DNA of 64,000 nucleotides from NCBI RefSeq assembly GCF_029871245.1, contig NZ_SSON01000068.1:62001-126000 (forward strand), in the 5' to 3' direction. Position numbers and translations under genes: made by a program. The DNA comes from Pseudomonas sp. BN102 (GTDB lineage: Bacteria; Pseudomonadota; Gammaproteobacteria; Pseudomonadales; Pseudomonadaceae). This document shows positions 28,645 through 37,747 of this stretch, one piece after another. Each line of letters starts with the position of its first letter. The stretch's first letter is position 1. The notes under the pieces were generated by a model. It was not told where the DNA came from, did no database searches, and worked only from the letters and a program-made list of their open reading frames with translations.

Positions 28645-29610
28645 TCATTCACCGCCTATCAACGCCGCCTCGCGCCGTGCCCGCCAATTGCGCATCAGCG
28701 ACGGTGCCAGGGCGGTAAGGGCCGAACCCAGCACAACGAACACCGCACCGCCGTATGCGATCCAGTTGATCTCCTCCGGCTGCACATGGTCCGGCCAGAT
28801 GCTGGCGCAAAAGGCCACGCTGGCGAAGGTCACCAATGGGGTGATGGCGAGGGTCGCGCTGACGCGCGAGGCTTCCCAGTGCGCCAGCGCCTCGGCGAAA
28901 GCGCCGTAGGCCACCAGGGTATTCAGGCAGCAGGCCAGCAGCAGCCAGCTCTGCAATTGGCTCAGTTCGAGCGCTTGCATGGGGTGGGCCCAGGGCGTCA
29001 GCAGCGCAGCACAGCCGAGGTAGATCACCATCATCACCTGGGCCGAGCTCCAGTGGCTCAGCAGCTGCTTCTGCGCCAGGCCGTAGAAGGTCCAGACGAA
29101 GGCCGACAGCAGGATGATCAGCACCCCCAGGGTGTACTGGCTCATGGAGGTGAGCAGCTCCTCCAGGCGCTGGTTGAAGAACAGGCCGAAGCCCAGAACC
29201 ATCACCACGAGGCCGAAAGTCTGCCCGAGGCTGAAGCTTTCCTTGAAGATGAACAGGCTGCTCACCAGGAAGAGGATGGGCGCTACCTGGATCACCAGTT
29301 GGGTGGTACCGGGGCTGAGCATGTTCAGGCCCATCAGGTAGAACACATAGTTGCCGGTGAGTCCCCCCACCGCCAGCGCCAGCAGCCAGCCGCCGCGCGC
29401 ACCCAGCGGGCGCAACGCCGGCAGCCGGCGGTTGGCGCCCAGGTAGAGGAACAGCAGCGAGCCGGCCACGACCAGTCGGTACCAGGTGACGGTCACCGGG
29501 TCCATGGTCTGCAGCACTTCTTTCAGCCAGATAGGCAACACCCCCCAGAGCACAGCCGTGACCAGGGCGAGGAACAGGCCGTAGAGCCAACGGCCGGAGG
29601 AGATATGCAT
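28645..29610 (-). CDS. EamA/DMT-family transporter (RarD-like)
   Basis: Inner-membrane protein of 321 residues with ten predicted helices made of two EamA repeats. It starts LYGLFLALVTAVLWGVLPIW, and the first half has WYRLVVAGSLLFLYLGANR and GLTGNYVFYLMGLNMLSPG. The second half has ILLSAFVWTFYGLAQKQLL and TLVAYGAFAEALAHWEASRV. The ATG at 29610 follows CAGAGGCACCTC. The substrate is unknown; family members export amino acids or drugs. It converges on the triplicated repeat. Confidence 0.85.
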   Translation of the reverse strand: MHISSGRWLYGLFLALVTAVLWGVLPIWLKEVLQTMDPVTVTWYRLVVAGSLLFLYLGANRRLPALRPLGARGGWLLALAVGGLTGNYVFYLMGLNMLSPGTTQLVIQVAPILFLVSSLFIFKESFSLGQTFGLVVMVLGFGLFFNQRLEELLTSMSQYTLGVLIILLSAFVWTFYGLAQKQLLSHWSSAQVMMVIYLGCAALLTPWAHPMQALELSQLQSWLLLACCLNTLVAYGAFAEALAHWEASRVSATLAITPLVTFASVAFCASIWPDHVQPEEINWIAYGGAVFVVLGSALTALAPSLMRNWRARREAALIGGE

Positions 29611-29818
29611 GAGGTGCCTCTGCGGGGAAGACCAGGCGGCGGCGCGCCGGGCAAAGAACGCCATTCTAGGAGTGGGCGGGCCATGGGCACAGGAACAGTT
29701 TCGAGCCTGTCGGGCGCGCAACTGTACCTGTCGCCCCGACGGCCGCTTGTCGAGCCCCGGCGCAAGGCCGGCAGCGCTGATTAGACTCAAATAGCCAATG
29801 GGTAACGGAGGTGGTCCG

Positions 29819-30028
29819 ATGTTCGGTCGACGCGCATCCGACATGGCGTCAGGCACCCACTATCGCAGTGAGCGTGTCAGCGCCGTGAACGGGCAATACT
29901 TCTTCTCCACCCGGGAGGGCACTCTGGAGGGGCCCTACTTCACCCGTGTGGATACGGAACGGGAAATCGCCTACTACATCCGTCGCATGAAACAGTACGA
30001 AGGCATACTCGCCTTACGGGGTCGATGA
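29819..30028 (+). CDS. Small conserved Pseudomonas protein (DUF6316-like)
   Basis: Soluble protein of 69 residues: FGRRASDMASGTHYRSERVS then FFSTREGTLEGPYFTRVDTE. A strong GGAGGTGG ribosome site precedes the ATG at 29819. I recall similar short proteins annotated DUF6316 in Pseudomonas, with no known role. It ends just before the bidirectional terminator at 30041 and is divergent from the EamA gene. Confidence 0.7.
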   Translation: MFGRRASDMASGTHYRSERVSAVNGQYFFSTREGTLEGPYFTRVDTEREIAYYIRRMKQYEGILALRGR

Positions 30029-30040
30029 AGCGCCCACCCA

Positions 30041-30079
30041 AAAAAAGAAAGAACCCGCGCCAGGCGCGGGTTTTCTTTT
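30041..30079. terminator. Bidirectional intrinsic terminator
   Basis: AACCCGCGC-CAG-GCGCGGGTT is a perfect 9-bp stem with TTCTTTTA after it on the plus strand and CTTTTTT after it on the minus strand. It serves the small gene ending at 30028 and possibly the thiolase gene. A short palindrome related to GTAGGGTGGATCACGC (30099 onward, facing GATCCACC) follows. Confidence 0.88.
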
Positions 30080-30205
30080 ATGGCTCACGCTTCGCTTTTC
30101 GTAGGGTGGATCACGCTTTATCGATCCACCAACAGAGGTGAGCTCAACCTCGATGGTGGAATTGAAAAGCGGTTTCCACCCGACAGGACCGGCACCGAGT
30201 GAAAC

Positions 30206-31390
30206 TCAGCGATAGGCCTCGAACAGGCCGGTGGCGCCCATGCCGCCGCCCACGCACATGGTGACGATGCCGTAGCGCTTGCCCTGGCGCCGCAGTTCGC
30301 GCACCAGGTGGCCGACCTGGCGCGAGCCGGTCATGCCGAAGGGGTGGCCGATGGAGATGGAGCCGCCGTTGACGTTGTACTTCTCGTTGTCGATACCCAG
30401 GCGGTCGCGCGCATAGAGGCACTGGGAGGCGAAGGCCTCGTTCAGTTCCCAGAGGTCGATGTCGTCGACGGTCAGGCCCTTGGCCTTGAGCAGCCTGGGT
30501 ACCGAGAACACCGGGCCGATGCCCATCTCGTCCGGCTCGCAGCCGGCTACGGCGAAGTCACGGAAGAATGCCTTGGGTTTCAGACCCAGCTCCAGCGCCT
30601 TGTCCAGGCTCATCAGCAGGGTCATGGAGGCGCCGTCGGACAGCTGCGAGGAGTTGCCGGCGGTGACCGAGCCGTCCTCGGAAAACACGGGCTTGAGGGA
30701 CGCCAGGCCTTCCAGGGTGGTGTCGGCGCGGTTGCAGTCGTCGCGCTCGACCACGCCTTCCACGATGCGCTTCTCGCCGGTGGCCTTGTCTTCAACGAAG
30801 TACGTCACGCTCATCGGCACGATTTCGTCATCGAACAGGCCCTCGGCCTGGGCGCGGGCGGTGCGCTGCTGGCTCTGCAGGGCGTAGAGGTCCTGGGCTT
30901 CGCGGCTGACGCCATAGCGACGCGCGACGATCTCGGCGGTCTGGCCCATGGGGTAGTAGATGCCGGGGTGTTCGAGCTTGAGCCGCGGATTGACGAAGTT
31001 GTCCTGGTTGATGCTCTTCAGGGTCAGGGTGATGGACTCGACCCCGCCGGCCACCATCACGTCGCTGCAGCCGGAGGCGATCTGGTTGGCGGCGATGGCG
31101 ATGGCCTGCAGGCCCGAGGAGCAGTAGCGGTTGAGGGTCATGCCGGCAACGCCGATGCCCAGCCCCGATAGAACCGCCACGTTGCGGCCGATATTGTGGC
31201 CTTGGGCGCCTTCGTTGGAGCCGGCGCCGACCACGCAGTCGTCCACCAGCGCCGGGTCCAGGTCATTGCGCGCCAGCAGCGCGTTCACGCAGTGAGCGGC
31301 CATGTCGTCCGGCCGGGTCATGTTGAACTTGCCACGGAAGGACTTGGCCAGGCCGGTCCGGACGCTGTCGACTATCACCACTTCACGCAT
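30206..31390 (-). CDS. Thiolase-family acetyl-CoA C-acyltransferase
   Basis: Enzyme of 394 residues, a normal thiolase length. All three catalytic regions are present: NRYCSSGLQAIAIAANQI with the nucleophilic Cys, ELNEAFASQCLYARDRLG, and GHPFGMTGSRQVGHLVREL plus CVGGGMGATGLFEAYR with the acid/base Cys. The N terminus MREVVIVDSVRTGLAKSFRG is standard. ATG 31390 follows GAGGTGCGTC. It may act in beta-oxidation or acetoacetyl-CoA metabolism; no partner hydratase or dehydrogenase is adjacent, so the pathway is open. Confidence 0.88.
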   Translation of the reverse strand: MREVVIVDSVRTGLAKSFRGKFNMTRPDDMAAHCVNALLARNDLDPALVDDCVVGAGSNEGAQGHNIGRNVAVLSGLGIGVAGMTLNRYCSSGLQAIAIAANQIASGCSDVMVAGGVESITLTLKSINQDNFVNPRLKLEHPGIYYPMGQTAEIVARRYGVSREAQDLYALQSQQRTARAQAEGLFDDEIVPMSVTYFVEDKATGEKRIVEGVVERDDCNRADTTLEGLASLKPVFSEDGSVTAGNSSQLSDGASMTLLMSLDKALELGLKPKAFFRDFAVAGCEPDEMGIGPVFSVPRLLKAKGLTVDDIDLWELNEAFASQCLYARDRLGIDNEKYNVNGGSISIGHPFGMTGSRQVGHLVRELRRQGKRYGIVTMCVGGGMGATGLFEAYR

Positions 31391-31492
31391 GACGCACCTC
31401 GTTCTGGTTGGGATGGGAGCTGGAGCGAGCATAGTTCCGGCCCATACTCGCCCACCACGATCATTCATCCCGCGTATGCGCGCCCATCCTGT

Positions 31493-32980
31493 TCAGTCCG
31501 CCGCGAACGCCTTCTCCAGAGCTTCATTGATGGTGCGCAACACCTTGACCCGGGCGTAGCGCTTGTCGTTGGCCTCCACCAGGGTCCAGGGCGCGATCTC
31601 GGTGCTGGTGCGGTCCACCATGTCGTCCACGGCGTCCACGTAGAGGTCCCACTTGTCGCGATTGCGCCAGTCTTCTTCGGTGATCTTGTAGCGCTTGAAG
31701 GACACCTCCTCGCGCTCCTTGAAACGCTGCATCTGGGTGTCCTTGTCGATTGACAGCCAGAACTTCACCAGCACGATGCCGTAGTTGTGCAGTTGCTCCT
31801 CGAAGTCGTTGATCTCGCCATAGGCGCGCAGCCAGTCCGCCTGGGAGCAGAAGCCCTCTACCCGCTCCACCAGCACGCGGCCATACCAGGAGCGGTCGAA
31901 GATGGTGAACTGGCCGCGACCGGGCACGTGTCGCCAGAAACGCCAGAGGTAGGGCTGGGCGCGTTCCTCCTCGGTGGGCGCGGCGATTGGCACGGTGCGG
32001 TACTGGCGGGGGTCCAGCGCACCGGTGACACGGCGGATGGCTCCGCCCTTGCCGGCCGCGTCGTTGCCCTCGAATACCACCATCAGCGCGTGGCCGCGCA
32101 TGCGCTTGTCGCGCATCAGGCCATTCAGGCGTGCCTGCTCGGTGGCGAGCTGCTCTTTGTAGTCGTCCTTGTCCAGCTTGCGACTGAGGTCGAGGCTGTC
32201 CAGCAGGCTGCGCCTGTCCAGGCTGGACATGAGCGGCGCCGCACGGGTGTGCGGCTTGCGGCCGGATTCCTGCGCGAGGGCGGTCTGCAGTCCTTCGAGG
32301 ATGATGCGGCCGACACTCAGGTTGCGGTAATACTCGTCGGAACCTTCGATCACGTACCAGGGGGCGTAGTCGCGGCTGGTGCGGCGCAGCACGCGCTCGC
32401 CGAAGCGCACGAAGCGGTCGTAGACCTGGCTCTGCTTCCAGTCCAGCGGGTTGAGCTGCCAGCTGCGCTGGGGGTCCTTCTCCAGGGCCTTGAGGCGCTC
32501 CTTGAGCTGCTTCTTGGACAGGTGGAACCAGAATTTCAAAATCAGCGCGCCTTCATCGCAAAGCATGCGTTCGAAGTCTTCCGCATCGTTGATGGCCTGG
32601 TCCAGACGGGCGTCCTTGATATCGCCCTCGACCCGGGCCTGGAGCATCTGGCTGTACCAGTTGCCGAAGAAGATGCCGATCCGCCCCTTGGGCGGCAGCT
32701 TGCGCCAGAAACGCCACTGCGGCGGCCGCGCGAGTTCTTCGTCGGTGGGGCGCAGAAAGCTCTCGACGTTGATCAGGCGCGGGTCCATCCATTCGTTGAG
32801 CAGCTTGACGGTCTCGCCCTTGCCGGCGCCCTCGATGCCATTGATGAGGATAAGTACGGGAAAGTGCACCCGTTGCTGCAGCTCGAACTGCGCCTCCAGC
32901 AAGTCTTCGCGCAATTCCAGCACGGCCTTGTCATAGGTTTCCTTGTCGATTGAATGGCCGATTTCGGCGGATTCGAACAT
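31493..32980 (-). CDS. pap: Polyphosphate:AMP phosphotransferase (two-domain PPK2)
   Basis: Enzyme of 495 residues that makes ADP from AMP and polyphosphate. Two PPK2 domains are fused. The first has LILINGIEGAGKGETVKLLN and the second VVFEGNDAAGKGGAIRRVTG; each has its own Walker A. Lid and Walker B-like motifs follow, for example WRFWRHVPGRGQFTIFDRSW then YGRVLVERV. Class II PPK2 proteins of this two-domain form are the characterised PAPs of Pseudomonas and Acinetobacter. ATG 32980 gives the native N terminus MFESAEIGHSIDKETYDKAV. It is divergent from mnmC. Confidence 0.92.
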   Translation of the reverse strand: MFESAEIGHSIDKETYDKAVLELREDLLEAQFELQQRVHFPVLILINGIEGAGKGETVKLLNEWMDPRLINVESFLRPTDEELARPPQWRFWRKLPPKGRIGIFFGNWYSQMLQARVEGDIKDARLDQAINDAEDFERMLCDEGALILKFWFHLSKKQLKERLKALEKDPQRSWQLNPLDWKQSQVYDRFVRFGERVLRRTSRDYAPWYVIEGSDEYYRNLSVGRIILEGLQTALAQESGRKPHTRAAPLMSSLDRRSLLDSLDLSRKLDKDDYKEQLATEQARLNGLMRDKRMRGHALMVVFEGNDAAGKGGAIRRVTGALDPRQYRTVPIAAPTEEERAQPYLWRFWRHVPGRGQFTIFDRSWYGRVLVERVEGFCSQADWLRAYGEINDFEEQLHNYGIVLVKFWLSIDKDTQMQRFKEREEVSFKRYKITEEDWRNRDKWDLYVDAVDDMVDRTSTEIAPWTLVEANDKRYARVKVLRTINEALEKAFAAD

Positions 32981-33129
32981 GCAGACCTCCTTGGCGTGAT
33001 GGGGAAAAGGTAGCGGAAGGCCGAGAGGCTGTCTGCGACCACTGGTGGGAGTGAACTCATTCGCGATGCATCGGGCGGGCACCCTCCCCGATCGGCTACT
33101 ATTCGCCCTTCGCAGTCACGGGAACCCCC

Positions 33130-35097
33130 ATGTCCGATTTCCACCACGCCCAACTCGACTGGGACGAACAGGGCCAACCGCTTTCGCGGGAATTCGACGA
33201 CGTCTATTTCTCCCCCGCCTCGGGCATCGATGAGACCCGGCATGTCTTCCTCAACGGCAACGACCTGGCCCGGCGCTTCGCCGAGCTGCCGGCGGGCGGG
33301 CGACTCACCATCGGCGAAACCGGCTTCGGCACCGGGCTGAACTTCCTCTGTGCCTGGCAGCTGTTCGAACGATGCGCGCCGACCGGGACGCGGCTGCATT
33401 ACGTCAGTGTGGAAAAGTACCCCCTGGCCCGCGGTGACCTGCAGCGCGCCCTCGCCCTCTGGCCTGAACTGGCGCCCCTGGCGGCCCAACTGCTGGAGCA
33501 GTACGTCGCCGTGCACCCCGGCTTCCAGCGCATCAACCTGGCCGCCGGGCGCGTGGTGCTGACCCTGCTGGTGGGCGATGCCCTGGAGTGCCTGCCCGAG
33601 CTGGACGCGCGCATGGACGCCTGGTTCCTCGACGGTTTCGCCCCGGCGAAGAACCCGGACATGTGGAGCCCTGCCCTCTTCGCCCAGCTGGCGCGGCTCT
33701 CCGGCCCCGGCACCACGCTCGCCACCTTCACCGCCGCCGGCTTCGTACGCCGGGCGCTGAAAGAAGCCGGCTTCGCCATCAAACGCACCCCCGGCTTCGG
33801 CAAGAAGTGGGAAATGAGCCGTGGCCTGTTCCAGGGCCAGGCCAACGACGACAGCAAACCCTGGTACGCCCGCCCGCGCTTCGCACCTGAACGTCGCGAG
33901 GCCCTGGTGATAGGCGCCGGCCTCGCCGGCTGCGCCACGGCCGCCAGCCTCGCCGCGCGCGGCTGGCAGGTGACCCTGCTCGAGCGCCATGGCGAGCCCG
34001 CCCAGGAGGCCTCGGGCAATCCCCAGGGCGTGCTCTACCTCAAGCTCTCGGCCCACTGCACGCCGCTGTCGCGCCTGATTCTCAGCGGCTTCGGTCATAC
34101 CCGCCGGTTGCTGCAGCGGCTGGAACAGGGCCGCGACTGGCAGGCCTGCGGCGTCTTGCAACTGGCCTTCGATGCCAAGGAAGCGCAGCGCCAGGCCAAA
34201 CTGGCCGACGCCTTCCCTAACGACCTGTTGCACAGCCTGGACCAGGCCACGGCACAAGCCCTGGCCGGGGTCGCCCTGCCCGCTGGCGGCCTGTTCTACC
34301 CCGAGGCCGGCTGGGTCCACCCGCCGGCCCTGTGCCGGCTGCTGGCCGGGCATCCGAACATCCGCCTGCTGCCCCACAGCGAAGCCCTGGAACTACGCCG
34401 CGAGGACAACCTCTGGTGCGCCCGTGCCGGGGAGCGGCTGCTCGCCGCCGCCCCCGTGGCAGTGCTGGCCGGCGCCGCCGAGGTATTGCGCTTCCCCCAG
34501 GCAGCGGACCTGCAGCTGAAACGCATCCGCGGACAGATCAGCCGGCTGCCGGCCACCGCCGAAAGCGCGGATCTCGCCACCGTGGTTTGCGCCGAAGGCT
34601 ATGTGGCGCCACCGCGGGATGGCGAACACACCCTCGGCGCCAGCTTCGACTTCCACAATACCGACCTGGCACCCACGGCCGCCGAACACGCCGGCAACCT
34701 CGAACTGCTGGAGGAGATCTCCCCGGACCTCTGCCGCCGGCTGCACGCCGCCGAGCTGGACCCGGCCCGCCTCGAAGGTCGCGCCGCCTTCCGCTGCACC
34801 ACCCCGGACTACCTGCCCATAGTCGGCCCCCTGGCGGACAGCTCCGCCTTCGCCGAGGCCTACGCCGTGCTGGCCAAGGATGCGCGCCAGGTGCCCGAGG
34901 TGGCCGCGCCCTGGCTCGATGGCCTCTATGTGAACAGCGCCCACGGCTCCCGTGGGCTGATCACCGCTCCGCTGTCGGGCGAACTGCTGGCTGCCTGGCT
35001 GGACGACGAGCCCCTGCCCGTGCCGCGCGCCGTGGCCGAGGCCTGCCACCCCAACCGTTTTGCCCTGCGCCGCCTGATCCGCGGGCTGGGCGCCTGA
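33130..35097 (+). CDS. mnmC: Bifunctional tRNA mnm5s2U biosynthesis protein MnmC
   Basis: Two-domain enzyme of 655 residues acting on the wobble uridine of tRNA. The N-terminal methyltransferase (MnmC2/MnmD, about 1-245) has TIGETGFGTGLNFLCAWQLF for SAM binding and DAWFLDGFAPAKNPDMW. The C-terminal FAD oxidase (MnmC1, about 255-655) begins ALVIGAGLAGCATAASLAAR and removes the carboxymethyl group. YVNSAHGSRGLITAPLSGEL near the end is typical. The length matches gammaproteobacterial MnmC. The TSUP gene starts 2 nt after its stop. Confidence 0.94.
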   Translation: MSDFHHAQLDWDEQGQPLSREFDDVYFSPASGIDETRHVFLNGNDLARRFAELPAGGRLTIGETGFGTGLNFLCAWQLFERCAPTGTRLHYVSVEKYPLARGDLQRALALWPELAPLAAQLLEQYVAVHPGFQRINLAAGRVVLTLLVGDALECLPELDARMDAWFLDGFAPAKNPDMWSPALFAQLARLSGPGTTLATFTAAGFVRRALKEAGFAIKRTPGFGKKWEMSRGLFQGQANDDSKPWYARPRFAPERREALVIGAGLAGCATAASLAARGWQVTLLERHGEPAQEASGNPQGVLYLKLSAHCTPLSRLILSGFGHTRRLLQRLEQGRDWQACGVLQLAFDAKEAQRQAKLADAFPNDLLHSLDQATAQALAGVALPAGGLFYPEAGWVHPPALCRLLAGHPNIRLLPHSEALELRREDNLWCARAGERLLAAAPVAVLAGAAEVLRFPQAADLQLKRIRGQISRLPATAESADLATVVCAEGYVAPPRDGEHTLGASFDFHNTDLAPTAAEHAGNLELLEEISPDLCRRLHAAELDPARLEGRAAFRCTTPDYLPIVGPLADSSAFAEAYAVLAKDARQVPEVAAPWLDGLYVNSAHGSRGLITAPLSGELLAAWLDDEPLPVPRAVAEACHPNRFALRRLIRGLGA

Positions 35098-35099
35098 GT

Positions 35100-35849
35100 A
35101 TGGAGCCGCTCCTGCTGGAAGCCCTGGGGATAGGCGCCGTACTCGGCCTGCTGCTCGGTCTGACCGGCGCCGGCGGCTCCCTGGTCGCCCTGCCGCTGCT
35201 GCTCAGCCTGCACCTACCCCTGCGCGACGCCATTGGCGTTAGCCTCGGCGCTGTGGCGCTGTCCGCCGCCATTGGCGCCATTCCCCGCACCTTCCAAGGC
35301 CAGGTGGCCGGCCGCCCGGTGCTACTGCTCGCCTTGAGTGGGCTGCCAGGTAACGCGGTCGGCCAATGGCTGGGACGCTTCATTCCCGAGTTCGCGCTGA
35401 TCCTCGGTTTCTGCCTGCTGGTGCTCTGGTCCGCCTGGCGCATGTGGCGCGGCGCCGGCCTGCCCCATGGCAAGTCCGGTCCGCTGCGCAGCGGGCCACT
35501 GGTCGCCATAGGTGCAGGCGTGGGGCTGCTGTCCGGGGTCATGGGCGTGGGTGGCGGCTTCCTCATAGTGCCGGCGCTGCTCTGGTTCACCCCGCTGTCG
35601 ATGCTGGCCGCCACCGCCACCTCCATGGCGGTGATCGCCCTGGTCTCGGGCGGCGGCTTCTTCCTCTACCTTCTTGGCGCCCAGCCGCCCATGGCCCTGC
35701 TGGGCGGCCTGGCAGCCGGCGGCGCCGTCGGCGTGCTCTGCGGCAATCAGTTGGCCATGCGCCTGCGCGGCGCCACGCTGCAGCGACTCTTCGCCCTGAT
35801 GCTGGTGGCAGTGAGCCTGTCCCTGGCGGCGCAGAAGCTGGTGGGCTGA
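35100..35849 (+). CDS. TSUP (TauE/SafE) family membrane transporter
   Basis: Membrane protein of 249 residues with about eight helices and the inner duplication of the TauE/SafE family: GLLLGLTGAGGSLVALPLLL in the first half and GLLSGVMGVGGGFLIVPALL in the second. These G-rich repeats are the family hallmark. Members export sulfite, sulfoacetate or related anions, but the substrate here is unknown. It starts at ATG 35100, 2 nt after the mnmC stop, and is probably co-transcribed. Confidence 0.88.
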   Translation: MEPLLLEALGIGAVLGLLLGLTGAGGSLVALPLLLSLHLPLRDAIGVSLGAVALSAAIGAIPRTFQGQVAGRPVLLLALSGLPGNAVGQWLGRFIPEFALILGFCLLVLWSAWRMWRGAGLPHGKSGPLRSGPLVAIGAGVGLLSGVMGVGGGFLIVPALLWFTPLSMLAATATSMAVIALVSGGGFFLYLLGAQPPMALLGGLAAGGAVGVLCGNQLAMRLRGATLQRLFALMLVAVSLSLAAQKLVG

Positions 35850-35904
35850 AAGGTCCCTTTCCCGGCTACATATAATCAATCGATATAAAACTACCGGTAG
35901 CCCA

Positions 35905-35951
35905 TGGGGGTCGGACCCCTAAGTGCCCTTTTTTCGGGCACCGACTCCCCA
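35905..35951 (+). promoter_or_regulatory. Structured leader upstream of the NAGGN operon
   Basis: TGGGGGTCGG at 35905-35914 can pair with CCGACTCCCCA at 35941-35951 (one bulged base), enclosing TGCCC/GGGCA around a T6 loop. An alternative hairpin, GGGGT-CGG-ACCCC (35907-35919), uses the same left arm, so the two folds are mutually exclusive. A -10-like TATAAT lies at 35871. The asnO start is 23 nt after the structure. Confidence 0.5.
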
Positions 35952-35973
35952 ACGGCAACACCGGTAAGGACTT

Positions 35974-37743
35974 ATGTGCGGCATATCTGGAGAACTACGT
36001 TTCGACAAGCAACCGGCCGACCTGGCCGCCCTCGATAGAATCACCCACCACTTAGCACCCCGCGGCCCAGACGCCTGGGGCCTGCACAGCCAGGGACCGA
36101 TCGCCCTGGGCCATCGACGGCTGAAGATCATGGACCTCGCCGAAGCCTCCGGGCAGCCCATGCTGGACCCCGAACTGGGACTGGCCATGGTGTTCAACGG
36201 CGCCATCTACAACTACCCCGAACTGCGCAAGGAGCTGCTGGCCCTGGGTTACCGTTTCCATTCCGACGGTGACACCGAGGTGCTGCTCAAGGCCTGGCAC
36301 GCCTGGGGCAAGGACATGCTGCCCAGGCTCAACGGCATGTTCGCCCTGGCCATCTGGGAGCGCGACAGCCAGCGCCTGTTCCTCGCCCGCGACCGCCTCG
36401 GCATCAAGCCGCTCTACCTGTCGCGGGGCGACAAACGCCTGCGCTTCGCCTCCAGCCTGCCGGCCTTGCTCCAGGGTGGCGACCTGGATACCTCGCTGGA
36501 CCCGCAGGCCCTCAACTTCTACCTCAACTTCCACTCCGTGGTGCCGGCGCCGCGCACCTTGGTCAAGGGCGTGGAGAAGCTGCCGCCGGCCGGCTGGCTG
36601 CAGATCGACGCCGACGGCAACTGCAGCCAAGGCACCTGGTGGCAACTGGAATACGGCCCCCGCGAAGAGGAACAGATACTCGGCCTGGAAGACTGGCGCG
36701 ATCAGCTGCTGACCAGCCTGCGCGACGCCGTGTCGATCCGCCAACGCGCCGCCCGCGAAGTCGGTGTGCTGCTCTCCGGTGGCGTGGACTCCAGCCTGCT
36801 GGTCGGCCTGCTGGCGGAAACCGGGGTGGAGCAATTGGCCACCTTCTCCATCGGCTTCCAGGATGCCGGCGGCGAGCGCGGCGACGAGTTCGAGTACTCC
36901 GACCTGATCGCCCGCCACTACGGCACCCGCCATCAGCAGCTGCGCATCAACGAGCACGAAGTGCTGGAGCACTTGCCCGAGGCCTTCGCCGCCATGAGCG
37001 AACCCATGGTCAGCCACGACTGTATCGCCTTCTACCTGCTCGCCCGCGAGGTGTCCAAGCACTGCAAGGTGGTGCAGAGCGGCCAGGGCGCCGACGAACT
37101 GTTCGGCGGCTACCACTGGTACCCGCCGCTGGCCGACACCAGCGACCCGTTCAACAGCTATCGTGCGGCCTTCTTCGACCGCAGCCACACCGAGTACCAG
37201 GCCACCGTGCAACCGGCCTGGCTCTGCGGCGACCTGGCCGGCGACTTCGTCCGCCAGCACTTCGAGCACCCCGGCGCCCTCGACCCGGTGGACAAGGCCC
37301 TGCGCCTGGACAGCACGGTGATGCTGGTGGACGACCCGGTCAAGCGAGTGGACAACATGACCATGGCCTGGGGTCTGGAGGCGCGGGTGCCGTTCCTCGA
37401 CTACCGGGTCGCCGAGCTGTCGGCGCGCATCCCTTCCCGCTTCAAGCTCGGCGACGGCGGCAAGGAGGTGCTCAAGGCCGCGGCGCGCAAGGTCATTCCC
37501 CATGAGGTGATCGACCGTCCCAAGGGCTACTTCCCGGTCCCCGGCCTCAAGCACCTGCAAGGCCGCACCCGCGACTGGGTGAGCGAACTGCTACTGGACC
37601 CGAGCCAGGATCGCGGCCTGTTCCAGCCGGCCATGCTTGAGCGCTTGCTGGCCAGCCCGGCCGAAGACATCACGCCGCTGCGGGGCTCCAAGCTCTGGCA
37701 GATGGCCGCCCTCAACCTCTGGCTCAACCAACAGGGACTCTGA
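35974..37743 (+). CDS. asnO: N-acetylglutaminylglutamine amidotransferase (asparagine synthase-like)
   Basis: Enzyme of 589 residues that amidates N-acetylglutaminylglutamine to NAGGN, an osmoprotectant dipeptide. The N-terminal class II glutaminase domain begins MCGISGELRF with the nucleophile Cys2 and includes FNGAIYNYPELRKELLALGY and RDRLGIKPLY. The C-terminal synthetase domain has the PP-loop LLSGGVDSSLLVGLL (Ser268 onward) and SGQGADELFGGYHWYP. It is followed after 4 nt by the ngg gene. Identification comes from the pair with ngg, since AsnB alone would look similar. Osmotic induction is known for the family; here only the structured leader is seen. Confidence 0.92.
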   Translation: MCGISGELRFDKQPADLAALDRITHHLAPRGPDAWGLHSQGPIALGHRRLKIMDLAEASGQPMLDPELGLAMVFNGAIYNYPELRKELLALGYRFHSDGDTEVLLKAWHAWGKDMLPRLNGMFALAIWERDSQRLFLARDRLGIKPLYLSRGDKRLRFASSLPALLQGGDLDTSLDPQALNFYLNFHSVVPAPRTLVKGVEKLPPAGWLQIDADGNCSQGTWWQLEYGPREEEQILGLEDWRDQLLTSLRDAVSIRQRAAREVGVLLSGGVDSSLLVGLLAETGVEQLATFSIGFQDAGGERGDEFEYSDLIARHYGTRHQQLRINEHEVLEHLPEAFAAMSEPMVSHDCIAFYLLAREVSKHCKVVQSGQGADELFGGYHWYPPLADTSDPFNSYRAAFFDRSHTEYQATVQPAWLCGDLAGDFVRQHFEHPGALDPVDKALRLDSTVMLVDDPVKRVDNMTMAWGLEARVPFLDYRVAELSARIPSRFKLGDGGKEVLKAAARKVIPHEVIDRPKGYFPVPGLKHLQGRTRDWVSELLLDPSQDRGLFQPAMLERLLASPAEDITPLRGSKLWQMAALNLWLNQQGL

Positions 37744-37747
37744 ACCG

